A stretch of 9,415 bases of DNA, taken from Actinomycetes bacterium (GTDB lineage Bacteria; Actinomycetota; Acidimicrobiia; Acidimicrobiales; Microtrichaceae). Positions 1-7,121 of the stretch are shown one piece after another. A program made the translations under genes and the position numbers. The notes beneath the pieces are model-generated. The model ran no database searches, was not told the DNA's origin, and worked only from the letters and a program-made list of their open reading frames with translations. The DNA lies in contig JAEVZA010000181.1 of the NCBI GenBank assembly GCA_023392475.1, positions 1 to 9,415 of the forward strand, in the 5' to 3' direction. Each line of letters starts with the position of its first letter. The first letter of the stretch is position 1.

Positions 1-554
1 CCGCCGACGACCGCGTACGGCGGCACGTCGGTCGTGACGACCGCGCCGGCGGCGACCACGCTGTGGGCGCCGACGGTGACGCCGTCGCAGACGACGGCGT
101 GCGTGCCGATCCACACGTCGTCCTCGACGACGATGCCCCGCTCGTCCAGGCCCTGGAGCCAGATGGGGACGTCGGGGTCGTCGAAGACGTGGTTGAAGCC
201 GTAGAGCGTGGCGAACGAGGCGATGCGCACGCCGTCGCCGATCGACACGCGGCCGGCCAGGACGACGTACGGGTTGAGCGAGCAGTCGTCGCCGATGTCC
301 ACGCGGTCCCGGAGCACGCACCCGGTGGCGACGAAGCTGCGGTCGCCGATCCGGAACGACTCGCAGACGATCGTCGCGCCGTCCGCCAGGAACACGCGCT
401 CGCCGATCTCGGCGCCCGTGCGGGCCGCCACGTCCGCCTGGCGCTCGGCCTGCCCGGGCCACTCGCCGCCGTCGACCCACACCGCGAACCACGGCTCGGC
501 CTCGACCTGCTCGTGCGCGACGTCCGAGGTGCCGAGGTCGTCGTCGGTGGCCAC
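1..554 (-). CDS. Hexapeptide-repeat acyltransferase (WbbJ/maltose O-acetyltransferase-like), 3' end cut by window
   Basis: Probable left-handed beta-helix acyltransferase that moves an acetyl or similar group from acyl-CoA to a sugar or amine; the acceptor cannot be read from sequence. 184 residues are visible and the C-terminus lies beyond the left edge. From about residue 47 onward there are repeated [I/V]-G-[D/E]-x hexapeptide turns (AEIGERVFL, FRIGDRSFV, VDIGDDCSL, VSIGDGVRI, VWIGTHAVV, VTVGAHSVV), ending in the family's GAVVTTDVPPYAVVG. Residues 120-134 read FNHVFDDPDVPIWLQ, with the Asn-His (H122) that acts as catalytic base in this superfamily. The GTG at 554 follows an AGGTGG about 12 nt upstream, a rather long spacing, so the start is only moderately certain. 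The first 45 residues are a non-repeat, acidic N-terminal region. The start lies 38 bp after the prfC stop, so read-through from prfC is likely. Family assignment is firm; substrate is unknown. Confidence 0.85.
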   Translation of the reverse strand, partial: MATDDDLGTSDVAHEQVEAEPWFAVWVDGGEWPGQAERQADVAARTGAEIGERVFLADGATIVCESFRIGDRSFVATGCVLRDRVDIGDDCSLNPYVVLAGRVSIGDGVRIASFATLYGFNHVFDDPDVPIWLQGLDERGIVVEDDVWIGTHAVVCDGVTVGAHSVVAAGAVVTTDVPPYAVVG

Positions 555-592
555 GGCGACAGTGTCCCACCTGGCCCCAGGGAGCGCGCCGC

Positions 593-2179
593 CTACTGCC
601 GGAGCTCGCCCTCCGCCACCAGCCGGTCGAGCGTGAGCTCCGGGTGCTCGGCCTCCAGCCGCTCGAGCCAGTACACGGACTCGAACACGGCGAGCAGCGC
701 GCCGTCCGAGCGGCCCAGGACGTCGACCCCCTGCATGGCCCGGAGCTCGGGTCGCGACGCCTCGTCGGTCCGGCGCGCGACCCGGTACCGCGTCATCGAG
801 AGCTCGACCGGCGCACCGAACTCGTTCTCGAGGCGGTGCGTGGCGACCTCGAACTGGAGGGCGCCGACCGCGGCGAGCACGGGCGCCTGCTCGCCGAAGT
901 CCGGGTCGCGCAGCACTTGGATGACGCCCTCCTCGTCCAGCTGGTTGATCCCGTTGCGGAACTGCTTCGACCGGCTCACGTCGGTCGTGCGGGCGATCGC
1001 GAAGTGCTCGGGAGCGAAGCTCGGGATGGGCGGGAACGTGACGGGATCGAGCTCGTAGAGCGAGTCGCCGACGCGGACGTCGTTGGCGTTCACGAACCCG
1101 ACGACGTCGCCGGGGAAGGCCTCCTCGAGCGTCTCGCGCTCCTGGCCGAACACCGAGTGGGCGTACTTGGTGGCGAACGGCTTGCCCGTGCGCCCGTGCG
1201 TGACGACCATGCCGCGCTCGAAGCGACCGGAGCACACGCGGAGGAACGCGATGCGGTCGCGGTGGGCGCGGTCCATGTTCGCCTGCACCTTGAAGACGAA
1301 CCCGGAGAAGGGCGCGTCGAGGGCGCGTGGCTTCCCGTCCACGTCATCGCGCGGTCCCGGTGGCGGCACCTCGTCGATCACGGAGTCGAGCAGGAGCCGC
1401 ACGCCGAAGTTCGTGAGCGCGGAGCCGAAGAGCATCGGCGTCGTCTCACCGGCGAGGAACAGCTCGTGGTCGTGGTCCGTGCCGCTGAGGAGCTCGAGCT
1501 CGTCCTGGCACGCGCTCCACGCGTCGCCCTCCTCCTCGGCCGCCCGGGCAGGATCGACGACCTCCTCCGGGGCCTCGGTCGCGCCACGCGCCGTGCGCGT
1601 GTAGCGGACGAACTCGCCGGAGGCGCGGTCGACCACCCCGCGGAAGTCGCCGGCGATCCCGACCGGCCACGTGACCGGGGTGCACATGATCGAGAGCTTC
1701 GACTCGATGTCGTCGATGATCTCCAACGGGCTGAGGCCGGGCCGGTCCCACTTGTTCACGAACGTGATGAGCGGGAGCCCGCGGTCGCGGCAGACCTCGA
1801 ACAGCTTCAGGGTCTGGGGCTCGATGCCCTTCGCAGCGTCCAGCACCATCACGGCCGCGTCGCACGCCGTCAGCACGCGGTACGTGTCCTCCGAGAAGTC
1901 GCGGTGGCCCGGCGTGTCGAGCAGGTTCACCACGCAGTCCCGGTAGGGGAACTGCAGCACGGTGGACGTGATGGAGATGCCGCGCTGCTGCTCCAGCTCC
2001 ATCCAGTCGGACGTCGCCGAGCGGCGGTCGCCGCGCGCCTTCACGGCGCCGGCCTCACGTCCGAGCGCGCCGCCGTAGAGCAGCAGCTTCTCCGTGAGCG
2101 TGGTCTTGCCGGCGTCGGGGTGGGAGATGATCGCGAACGTCCGGCGGCGGGTCGCCTCGGTCGTGGGGTCGTCGGCCAT
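593..2179 (-). CDS. prfC: Peptide chain release factor 3 (RF3, translational GTPase)
   Basis: RF3 is a cytoplasmic GTPase that removes RF1/RF2 from the ribosome after peptide release. The 528-residue product matches the usual length of about 529. The G domain is complete: P-loop HPDAGKTT at residues 20-27, the RF3-typical DWMELEQQRGISI (switch I/G2) at 58-70, DTPGH (G3) at 88-92 and NKWD (G4) at 142-145. Beta-barrel domain II and the C-terminal domain follow, with FRNGINQLDEEGVIQV near residue 410 typical of RF3 rather than EF-G. The ATG at 2179 lies 6 nt after the stop of the serine-hydrolase gene. Only a weak AGGCGG is seen about 13 nt upstream, so translation may depend on coupling to the upstream gene. 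The stop is TAG. Long open frames on the opposite strand across this gene are GC-bias shadows. Identification is essentially certain. Confidence 0.97.
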   Translation of the reverse strand: MADDPTTEATRRRTFAIISHPDAGKTTLTEKLLLYGGALGREAGAVKARGDRRSATSDWMELEQQRGISITSTVLQFPYRDCVVNLLDTPGHRDFSEDTYRVLTACDAAVMVLDAAKGIEPQTLKLFEVCRDRGLPLITFVNKWDRPGLSPLEIIDDIESKLSIMCTPVTWPVGIAGDFRGVVDRASGEFVRYTRTARGATEAPEEVVDPARAAEEEGDAWSACQDELELLSGTDHDHELFLAGETTPMLFGSALTNFGVRLLLDSVIDEVPPPGPRDDVDGKPRALDAPFSGFVFKVQANMDRAHRDRIAFLRVCSGRFERGMVVTHGRTGKPFATKYAHSVFGQERETLEEAFPGDVVGFVNANDVRVGDSLYELDPVTFPPIPSFAPEHFAIARTTDVSRSKQFRNGINQLDEEGVIQVLRDPDFGEQAPVLAAVGALQFEVATHRLENEFGAPVELSMTRYRVARRTDEASRPELRAMQGVDVLGRSDGALLAVFESVYWLERLEAEHPELTLDRLVAEGELRQ

Positions 2180-2185
2180 GGGCGC

Positions 2186-3382
2186 TCAGGACACCGCCTG
2201 CTCGACCGCGCGGAGCAGGCCCGCCGTGCGAGGGTCGCCGGCGATCCCGAGCTGCATCTGGTTCATGACGTACGCGCCGGCGATGCCGCGGTCGGGATCC
2301 GCGAAGCCGACCGACCCACCGGCGCCGTAGTGCCCGAAGGACCGGCCGCCGAGGAAGGGCGAGAAGTCGGAGTGCGTCATGTAGCCGAGGCCGAACGGGA
2401 TCGGGAACATCAGCACGCTGTCGGGACCCTCGACCTGGGGGACGACGGCGCGGTCGATCGTGTCGGCGTCGAGGAGGCGCACGCCGTCGACGTCGGACAC
2501 CAGCGACGCGTACATCCGTGCGAGCGACGGCGCGTTCGTGACCCCGTTCGCGGCCGGGACCTGGGCGGCCCGCACCCGGAGATCGTTCCAGGCGTCCTGG
2601 TCGGCGAAGGCCCCGCCGGGCGCGGTCAGCGCCTTGGCCGCCAGGTTGCCCTCGCCGAGGAACCGGTTGAGCATGTCGACGAGGGTGGCGGGCGGCCCGT
2701 CCGGCGAGCCGCCGATGGCCGAGGTCAGCGCCTCGAGCCCGTCGGCGCGGAAGGGGACGAGCGGCGCCACGCGGTGCTGCTCGTCGTCGGGCAGGCCGAT
2801 CCAGAGGTCGAGGCCGAGCGGACCCGAGAGCTCCTGCTGGACGAACGTGCCGAGGTCCACGCCGGCGACCCTGCGGACCACCTCGCCGACCAGCCACCCG
2901 TAGGTCACGGCGTGGTAGCCGTGGGCCGTCCCGGGCGCCCACACCGGCGTGCTGGCGGCGAGTGCGGCGGTGACGGCATCCCAGTCGAGCGCCTCGTCGA
3001 GCGTCATCGGCTCGTCCACGTCGATGAGCCCGGTGCGGTGGCAGAGGAGCCAGGAGACGGGGACGTCGCGCTTGCCGGCGGCGCCGAACTCCGGCCAGAC
3101 GTCGACCACCGGCGCGTCGAGGTCGAGGAGGCCGCGCTGCACCAGCAGGTGCGCGCACGTGGCCGTGATGCCCTTCGTGGACGAGAAGACCAGTTGCAGC
3201 GTGTCCTCGTCGTAGGGGGTGCCGTCGAGGTCGCGCACCCCGCCGGTGAGCTCGACCACGGCCCGTCCGTCGACGTACAGGCAGAACCCGGCGCCCACCT
3301 CCCCGTGCTCGGCGAAGTTCGCAGCGAACGCGTCGCGCACCCCTTCGAAGCCGGGCTCGACGGTCCCACGGATCTCGGTCAC
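2186..3382 (-). CDS. Class C beta-lactamase-family serine hydrolase (EstB/LACTB-like esterase)
   Basis: Serine hydrolase of the beta-lactamase/penicillin-binding-protein fold, 398 residues, more likely an esterase or peptidase than a resistance enzyme. The three active-site motifs are present: SSTK at residues 67-70 (nucleophile Ser67, Lys70), YHAVTYG from Tyr156 (the YxN-equivalent, with the YHxVTYG form common in esterase-like members), and HYGAGG at 351-356 replacing the KTG box. There is no signal peptide, so the product is predicted cytoplasmic. The GTG at 3382 was chosen because GAGGGG stands 7 nt upstream at 3390-3395 and the protein then begins directly before the domain (TEIRGTVEPGFEGV). 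The open frame extends upstream to 3559, but that stretch is Arg/Pro-rich and runs into the preceding gene. The stop is 6 bp before prfC, suggesting co-transcription. Substrate unknown. Confidence 0.9.
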   Translation of the reverse strand: MTEIRGTVEPGFEGVRDAFAANFAEHGEVGAGFCLYVDGRAVVELTGGVRDLDGTPYDEDTLQLVFSSTKGITATCAHLLVQRGLLDLDAPVVDVWPEFGAAGKRDVPVSWLLCHRTGLIDVDEPMTLDEALDWDAVTAALAASTPVWAPGTAHGYHAVTYGWLVGEVVRRVAGVDLGTFVQQELSGPLGLDLWIGLPDDEQHRVAPLVPFRADGLEALTSAIGGSPDGPPATLVDMLNRFLGEGNLAAKALTAPGGAFADQDAWNDLRVRAAQVPAANGVTNAPSLARMYASLVSDVDGVRLLDADTIDRAVVPQVEGPDSVLMFPIPFGLGYMTHSDFSPFLGGRSFGHYGAGGSVGFADPDRGIAGAYVMNQMQLGIAGDPRTAGLLRAVEQAVS

Positions 3383-3388
3383 GGTCAG

Positions 3389-3395
3389 TCCCCTC
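3389..3395 (-). promoter_or_regulatory. Ribosome binding site of the serine hydrolase
   Basis: On the minus strand the sequence reads GAGGGGA, 6-7 nt before the GTG at 3382. It supports this start over the much longer in-frame extension to 3559. Confidence 0.7.
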
Positions 3396-3427
3396 GCGTC
3401 CCGGGCGGCGCCCGCCTGCGTGCGGGA

Positions 3428-3433
3428 AGGGTA
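3428..3433 (-). promoter_or_regulatory. Possible -10 element upstream of the serine hydrolase
   Basis: On the minus strand TACCCT fits the actinobacterial TAnnnT -10 pattern and would give a leader of roughly 40 nt before the GTG at 3382. No recognisable -35 precedes it, so this is a weak call. If real, the serine hydrolase and prfC form a unit separate from the upstream membrane-protein gene. Confidence 0.35.
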
Positions 3434-3442
3434 CGCCAGGCC

Positions 3443-3455
3443 GGGGCGGTGCCCC
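3443..3455 (-). terminator. Small GC hairpin after the membrane-protein gene
   Basis: GGGGC-GGT-GCCCC (plus-strand reading) is a perfect 5-bp stem with a 3-nt loop, 18 bp beyond the stop of the 263-residue protein. There is no T-tract, as is common in high-GC actinobacteria. It could attenuate or end transcription of that gene, but short GC hairpins are frequent by chance at this base composition. Confidence 0.3.
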
Positions 3456-3473
3456 CACCGGCCGTGCGGCGCG

Positions 3474-4265
3474 TCAGCCGTGGTCGACGGTGAACTGCGC
3501 CCGGTGCCGCACGGTCGCGCCCGTGGCGAGGGCCACCTCGACGAGCAGCGAGTGCGCACCGTCGCGGAGGCTGCTGGGGTCGAACATCCCCGGCAGCGCG
3601 TCGAGCGGCGCGGACGCGAGGGTCAGCGGCGGGACCAGGTCGGTCCGGGTCGGCTGCTGGGACGGATCCGAGTCCAGCCAGAAGCGAGCGGTGACGGCGT
3701 CGGGCAGGTCCACGAACACGATGACCGGGTGCTGCAGCTCAGCCCCTTGGAGCGGCTCGACCGAGCGCGACGGCCACGCGCTCGTCCAGACGATGCCGTC
3801 GGCGGTGAGGGGCGTGGTCGTCGGAGGCGGCGCGGTCGTCGTGACCGGCGGGCGCGCCGTGGTGCTCGGCGTGCCGGCGACCGTCGTGCTGGAGCCCGGC
3901 GGCCTCGGCCGCTGGGTCGTCGCCGGGCGACCCGGCTCGGTGGTGGTCGCGCCGAGGGCGATCTCGGGGTTCTCCGGCACGCGGGTGGTGGTGGCGCCCT
4001 CGACGGCGGGCGGCGGCCCACCGGGAAGGGTCGAGCCGGGTCCGTGCCCAGCGGGCTCGGTCGACGTCGGCTCGGTGTCGGACGACGTGCGGTCGCTCGT
4101 GGCGGTCCGGTCGGCGGCCTGCCGAGCCTCGTACGCCTGGTATCCCATCGGGCCGGCGACGGCGAGGGTCACCGCGGTCGACGCGATCAGGGCGAGGAGC
4201 ACCCGTGGGGACGCGGCGCCGCGGCTGCCGCGCCGCACCGGTCCTCCTCGTCGCCCCCTCGTCAC
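3474..4265 (-). CDS. Membrane-anchored protein with Pro/Thr-rich stalk and C-terminal beta-sandwich-like domain
   Basis: I do not recognise a named family. The 263-residue product starts with a very basic N-terminus (residues 1-21), then one hydrophobic helix (about 21-43) that should act as an uncleaved signal anchor, placing the rest outside the cell. Residues 55-153 are a low-complexity stalk rich in Pro, Thr and Ser (for example TTTAPPPTTTP), of the kind that crosses a cell wall and may be O-glycosylated. Residues 156-262 look folded: alternating beta-like strands with FWLDSDP, FDPSSLRDGAHSLLVEV and a final AQFTV, the pattern of Ig-like/fibronectin-like extracellular domains. No catalytic motif is seen. 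The GTG at 4265 has GGGAGA about 8 nt upstream (4274-4279). The gene lies 91 bp before the serine hydrolase. A surface adhesion or polysaccharide-binding role is only a guess. Confidence 0.8.
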   Translation of the reverse strand: MTRGRRGGPVRRGSRGAASPRVLLALIASTAVTLAVAGPMGYQAYEARQAADRTATSDRTSSDTEPTSTEPAGHGPGSTLPGGPPPAVEGATTTRVPENPEIALGATTTEPGRPATTQRPRPPGSSTTVAGTPSTTARPPVTTTAPPPTTTPLTADGIVWTSAWPSRSVEPLQGAELQHPVIVFVDLPDAVTARFWLDSDPSQQPTRTDLVPPLTLASAPLDALPGMFDPSSLRDGAHSLLVEVALATGATVRHRAQFTVDHG

Positions 4266-4410
4266 CCGCCGATTCTCCCAGACGTCACCGGGGGCCTCGG
4301 AATGGGCGAAACCCCTCGGCCAGACGCGCTCCGACGTCGCCCGTGCGCCGATCGTGCACCCGCGGTCCCGGACCGTGGGCGGGTCGAACGCGGAGAGCGC
4401 TGACCGGTCA

Positions 4411-4547
4411 CCGGCAGCCGCTCACGCTGTCTCATGGCCGGGACTGCGCCCCGGACCCCGGCCGGCGGCGCCGGCAGCCGCTCACGCTGTCTCATGGCCG
4501 GGGCTGCGCCCCGGACCCCGGCCGGCTGCGCCGGCAGCCGCTCACGC
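4411..4547. repeat. 60-bp tandem repeat, two full copies and a 17-bp third
   Basis: Copies span 4411-4470 and 4471-4530, differing at two positions (A/G at 4443 against 4503, and G/T at 4467 against 4527). A 17-bp exact partial copy at 4531-4547 runs into the last codon and stop of the response regulator. The rest of the 276-bp gap (4266-4410) is unique sequence with no convincing gene or promoter beyond the ribosome binding site of the downstream gene. Each unit contains nested GC-rich inverted repeats. Because the period is a multiple of three, each copy repeats the TGA in the regulator's frame (4482-4484 and 4422-4424). Confidence 0.95.
4496..4523 (-). terminator. Nested hairpins in the 60-bp repeat, likely terminator of the kinase-regulator operon
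   Basis: Two alternative perfect stems overlap here: CCGGGGC-TGC-GCCCCGG at 4498-4514 (7 bp, 3-nt loop), and GGCCGGGG (4496-4503) with CCCCGGCC (4516-4523), 8 bp with a 12-nt loop. They lie about 20-45 bp after the regulator stop on its strand. The same structures recur in the other copy at about 4436-4463, where one mismatch weakens the inner stem. There is no U-tract, so a role in termination or RNA protection is inferred. Confidence 0.5.
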
Positions 4548-5201
4548 GGCTTCCCCACCGTCGGGTTCGGGCTCGGAGTGCAGGTCGATGATCCCGAGCC
4601 GCACGGCCGAGAGCACGGCGTGGGTCAGGCTCTGCGTGTCCAGCCGGCGGTAGGTCGCGTTGAGGTGGTTGTGCACCGTCTTCTGGGTGATGCCGAGGGC
4701 GCGCGCCGCCTGCTTGGTGGACATGCCGTCGGCGATCATCTGGAGGATCTCGACCTGCCGGTCGGAGAGGATCTCCTGCTTCGGGTCCGCGTCGCCCAGG
4801 TGCTCGAGCATCGAGGCCGCGAGCCGGGGGCTCAGCGTCTCCTCGCCGTCGCGCACGCGGCGCAGCGTGTCGAGCACGTCGGCGAAGGACGTGCCCTTGG
4901 TCAGGTAGGCGGCCGCACCGGCCTGGAGCGCGGCGCGCGTCCGGTCCGGGTCGTCGTGCATGGTCAGCACCACGACCTTCGCCGTCGGCACCTCGGAGGA
5001 GATGCGGCGCGTGGCCTCGACGCCGTCGAGGACCGGCATCGACAGGTCCATCAGGACGATGTCGGGCTGGGTCTCGACCGCGAGCTTCACGGCCTCCTCG
5101 CCGTTCTCGGCCTCGCCGACGACGTCCTCGCCGGCGCTCTCGAGGCCCCGGCGGATGCCTTCCCGGAGGATCTGGTGGTCGTCGGCGAGCAGCACCCTCA
5201 C
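4542..5201 (-). CDS. NarL/FixJ (LuxR-type) response regulator
   Basis: DNA-binding response regulator of 219 residues, partner of the overlapping sensor kinase. The N-terminal receiver has the acidic pair D7-D8 (LLADDHQ), phospho-acceptor Asp52 in IVLMDLSMP, Thr80 and the conserved Lys102 (YLTKG). The C-terminal LuxR-type helix-turn-helix begins at LSDRQVEIL (about residue 146), with recognition region ITQKTVHNHLNATYRRL (about 171-187), and ends in an acidic tail. The start is the GTG at 5201, with AGGAGG exactly 7 nt upstream. It overlaps the kinase stop by 4 bp (GTGA), implying translational coupling. The open frame continues far upstream to 8018, but that is read-through in a shadow frame. 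The final codon and stop lie inside a 17-bp partial copy of the 60-bp tandem repeat. Target genes are unknown; the divergent hydrolase pair is the nearest candidate. Confidence 0.95.
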   Translation of the reverse strand: MRVLLADDHQILREGIRRGLESAGEDVVGEAENGEEAVKLAVETQPDIVLMDLSMPVLDGVEATRRISSEVPTAKVVVLTMHDDPDRTRAALQAGAAAYLTKGTSFADVLDTLRRVRDGEETLSPRLAASMLEHLGDADPKQEILSDRQVEILQMIADGMSTKQAARALGITQKTVHNHLNATYRRLDTQSLTHAVLSAVRLGIIDLHSEPEPDGGEAA

Positions 5202-7036
5202 GGTGCAACCTCCTGGTTGGTCGGTGGCCGGTCGGTCCGGCCCGGGTCGGACCCGGCGGCCACGCGGACGGTGGTGCCGTGGTCGGGTCGGCTGTCGATC
5301 TCGAGGCGGGCGCCGATCACGTCGGCGCGCTCGCGCATGCCGACGAGGCCGTACGCGGAGTCGCGGACGCCGCGCGCCATCTCGAACCCGCGCCCGTCGT
5401 CGCGGACGACGAGCTCGAAGTTGCCGCCGCGCACGTCCCACACGACGTCCACGTGGTCGGCCTTGGCGTGCTTGTCGACGTTGCTGAGCGCCTCCTGGAG
5501 GATGCGCAGGAGCTCGTTCTCGACGGGGACGGGGAGGCGGTCGTCGGGGTGCACCACCGTCAGTGTGGCGGCGACGTCGGCGCGTTCCGCGAACCGGTTC
5601 ACCGTCTCGTTGGCGACGATCGACAGCGGCTTGTCCTCCGTGACGCCCGAGCGCAGCTGCCGGAGGGTCTCGCGGAGCTCGTCGAGCGCCGCCTGGACGT
5701 CGCCCTGGAGGTGGGTCAGCTCGTCGGAGCGCTGCGGTTCGCTGTCCACGATCCGCTCGAGCTCCATCGAGATGTACGTGAGCCACTGGCCCAGCCGGTC
5801 GTGCAGGTCGCGGGCGATGCGCACCCGCTCCTCCTGCGCGCCGAGTGAGCGGAGGCGGCCGAACCAGCGCGCGTTGTCGACCGTCAGGGCGAGCACCTCG
5901 GACAGGCCCTCTAGCAGTCGCAGGGTGTGCTCGTCGTAGCGGCCGATCGTGGGGTGCTCGACGCCGAGCAGCCCGATCGTCTCGCCGCGCGCCTCGAGGC
6001 GCAGGTACATGCCGCTGCCGCTCCCGCGGGTGATCGGCGTCTCCTGGCGGTCCGTGAGGTCCGAGACCAGCAGCGCGCCGGACCCGGCGAGCGCCTCGGC
6101 GAGCGGCGCCGGCAGGTCGCCCCGGAGGTACGCGGGCCGGAGGGAGCAGCCGTCGGCGAGCTTCGGCACCCAGTCCTCGGCGTGGTCGTCGTACGTGAGC
6201 AGGCAGATGACCCGGGCGTCGAACGACGCGTGCATCTGCTCGCGGGACCGGTCGAGTGCCTCGCGGAGCGTCAGGGAGTTGGGCAGGGTGCGGGCCACCG
6301 TGTTGAGCAGCGTCAGGAGGTCGTTCGCCTCGGCGAGGTGGGCGACCTGTCCGGCCAGGCCGGCCCGCCGCTGCTCGGCGTCCACCAGCCGGGTGCGGAC
6401 GTACGCGGCGGCGACCGTCGCGAGCAGGAGCGTGATGACCGCCGCGAGGTCGCGCTGGCCGTCCACCTGGTCCACGAGCGAGGTGGAGCCGAGCGCGGTG
6501 CCGACCACCAGCGAGGCGAGGGCCACGCCGAGCCCCGCGAACCCACGCAGCCACCCCCACCCGAACGCCACGACGACGAGCGCCGCGAGCAGGCAGAAGT
6601 AGTAGGGGCTCTGGACGCCGCCGTCGTAGCCGATCACCACGCCGAGCAGGACGAGGTCCAGCAGCGGCGCGAGCTCGTGCAGCGGCTGGTCCGAGCCGAG
6701 CCGCACCGGGATGACCGTGCGCCAGGTCGTGACGAAGAGGCAGACCGCCGTCGCCGCCACCGAGGCGTAGGAGCCGCGGAACGCCGCGGGGGCGGCGAAG
6801 ACGAGGCCGTAGCCCAGCGCCCCCCAGCGGAGGGCGCTGATCGCGGGGGACACGGCGGCGCGCAGGGCCGGCGGCAGGTCGATCCGCCGCGTGGCATCGT
6901 CCATGCCGCCGTAGGGGAGCGCCCGGTAGGCCGCGACGGCCTCCGAGACCCCGGGGACGTCCTCGGACCGGCGGGCGGGAGCAGTCCCGTCGGCCGGCGC
7001 CGTCGACGCCACCTCGGACGTGGCTGGACCCGTCAT
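5198..7036 (-). CDS. Membrane sensor histidine kinase with GAF domain (HisKA_3 family)
   Basis: Autophosphorylating kinase of 612 residues for the overlapping NarL-type regulator. Residues 1-65 are a polar Ala/Pro-rich cytoplasmic tail. About 66-215 hold five or six hydrophobic helices with short loops, a membrane domain with little extracellular mass. About 245-392 are GAF-like (FDARVICLLTYDD, GMYLRLEARGETIGLLGVEHP, TVDNARWFGRL). The HisKA_3 dimerisation helix carries phospho-acceptor His412 in RIARDLHDRLGQ. The HATPase domain has an N-box at LQEALSNVDKHAKA (513-526), DDGRGFE (546-552) and YGLVGMRERA (562-571). The ATG at 7036 was chosen because the in-frame extension to 7315 would run through the divergent hydrolase gene. 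The ribosome binding site is weak (ACAGG directly upstream), and Met45 is a less likely alternative. The signal is unknown; the layout suggests membrane or intracellular ligand sensing. Confidence 0.93.
   Translation of the reverse strand: MTGPATSEVASTAPADGTAPARRSEDVPGVSEAVAAYRALPYGGMDDATRRIDLPPALRAAVSPAISALRWGALGYGLVFAAPAAFRGSYASVAATAVCLFVTTWRTVIPVRLGSDQPLHELAPLLDLVLLGVVIGYDGGVQSPYYFCLLAALVVVAFGWGWLRGFAGLGVALASLVVGTALGSTSLVDQVDGQRDLAAVITLLLATVAAAYVRTRLVDAEQRRAGLAGQVAHLAEANDLLTLLNTVARTLPNSLTLREALDRSREQMHASFDARVICLLTYDDHAEDWVPKLADGCSLRPAYLRGDLPAPLAEALAGSGALLVSDLTDRQETPITRGSGSGMYLRLEARGETIGLLGVEHPTIGRYDEHTLRLLEGLSEVLALTVDNARWFGRLRSLGAQEERVRIARDLHDRLGQWLTYISMELERIVDSEPQRSDELTHLQGDVQAALDELRETLRQLRSGVTEDKPLSIVANETVNRFAERADVAATLTVVHPDDRLPVPVENELLRILQEALSNVDKHAKADHVDVVWDVRGGNFELVVRDDGRGFEMARGVRDSAYGLVGMRERADVIGARLEIDSRPDHGTTVRVAAGSDPGRTDRPPTNQEVAP
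5209..5214 (-). promoter_or_regulatory. Consensus ribosome binding site of the response regulator
   Basis: On the minus strand AGGAGG stands 7 nt before the GTG at 5201, inside the end of the kinase gene. It fixes the regulator start. Confidence 0.9.
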
Positions 7037-7046
7037 CCTGTGAACC

Positions 7047-7086
7047 GGTTCCGTGCGGATCACGATATCGACGGATCTCCGGAACC
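7047..7086. promoter_or_regulatory. Concentric dyad in the divergent promoter, candidate operator
   Basis: GGTTCCG (7047-7053) and CGGAACC (7080-7086) form a perfect 7-bp inverted repeat with 26 bp between the arms. Its centre, 7066.5, coincides exactly with the centre of the 8-bp palindrome CGATATCG (7063-7070). A further 10-bp palindrome, GAACCGGTTC, lies at 7042-7051. The dyad covers the proposed kinase -10 and reaches the expected -35 zone of the hydrolase promoter, so one bound dimer or tetramer could control both directions. Binding by the adjacent LuxR-type regulator is an inference. Confidence 0.5.
7062..7067 (-). promoter_or_regulatory. Candidate -10 element of the kinase-regulator operon
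   Basis: On the minus strand TATCGT fits TAnnnT and would place the transcript start about 18 nt before the kinase ATG at 7036. The hexamer overlaps the palindrome CGATATCG at the centre of the dyad described separately. No good -35 is visible. Confidence 0.45.
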
Positions 7087-7108
7087 CGGCGGCCCCGGTC
7101 CGTCGCCG

Positions 7109-7114
7109 TAGAGT
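7109..7114 (+). promoter_or_regulatory. -10 element giving a leaderless hydrolase transcript
   Basis: TAGAGT fits the actinobacterial TAnnnT -10. Exactly 7 nt separate it from the A of the ATG at 7122, the usual distance from -10 to transcript start. No Shine-Dalgarno sequence precedes that ATG. The message therefore most likely begins at the start codon itself. Confidence 0.65.
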
Positions 7115-7121
7115 CGGCGCC

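Noticed and set aside
2055..3458. Minus-strand 467-residue frame across the serine hydrolase
   Set aside because: Extremely Arg/Pro-rich frame-shifted shadow of the serine hydrolase and prfC; no domain seen.
644..3493. Plus-strand open frame of 949 residues opposite prfC and the serine hydrolase
   Set aside because: Composition is an Arg/Val/Asp/Gly-rich antisense shadow with no domain, while the minus strand carries complete, motif-verified genes across the whole stretch.
3383..3559. N-terminal extension of the serine hydrolase to 3559
   Set aside because: It overlaps the end of the membrane-protein gene, is Arg/Pro/Ser-rich without domain character, and a good ribosome binding site supports 3382.
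4262..4558. Small minus-strand frame with 20-residue repeats
   Set aside because: The protein repeat only mirrors the 60-bp DNA repeat. It overlaps the regulator end, and the base changes and hairpins suggest noncoding DNA.
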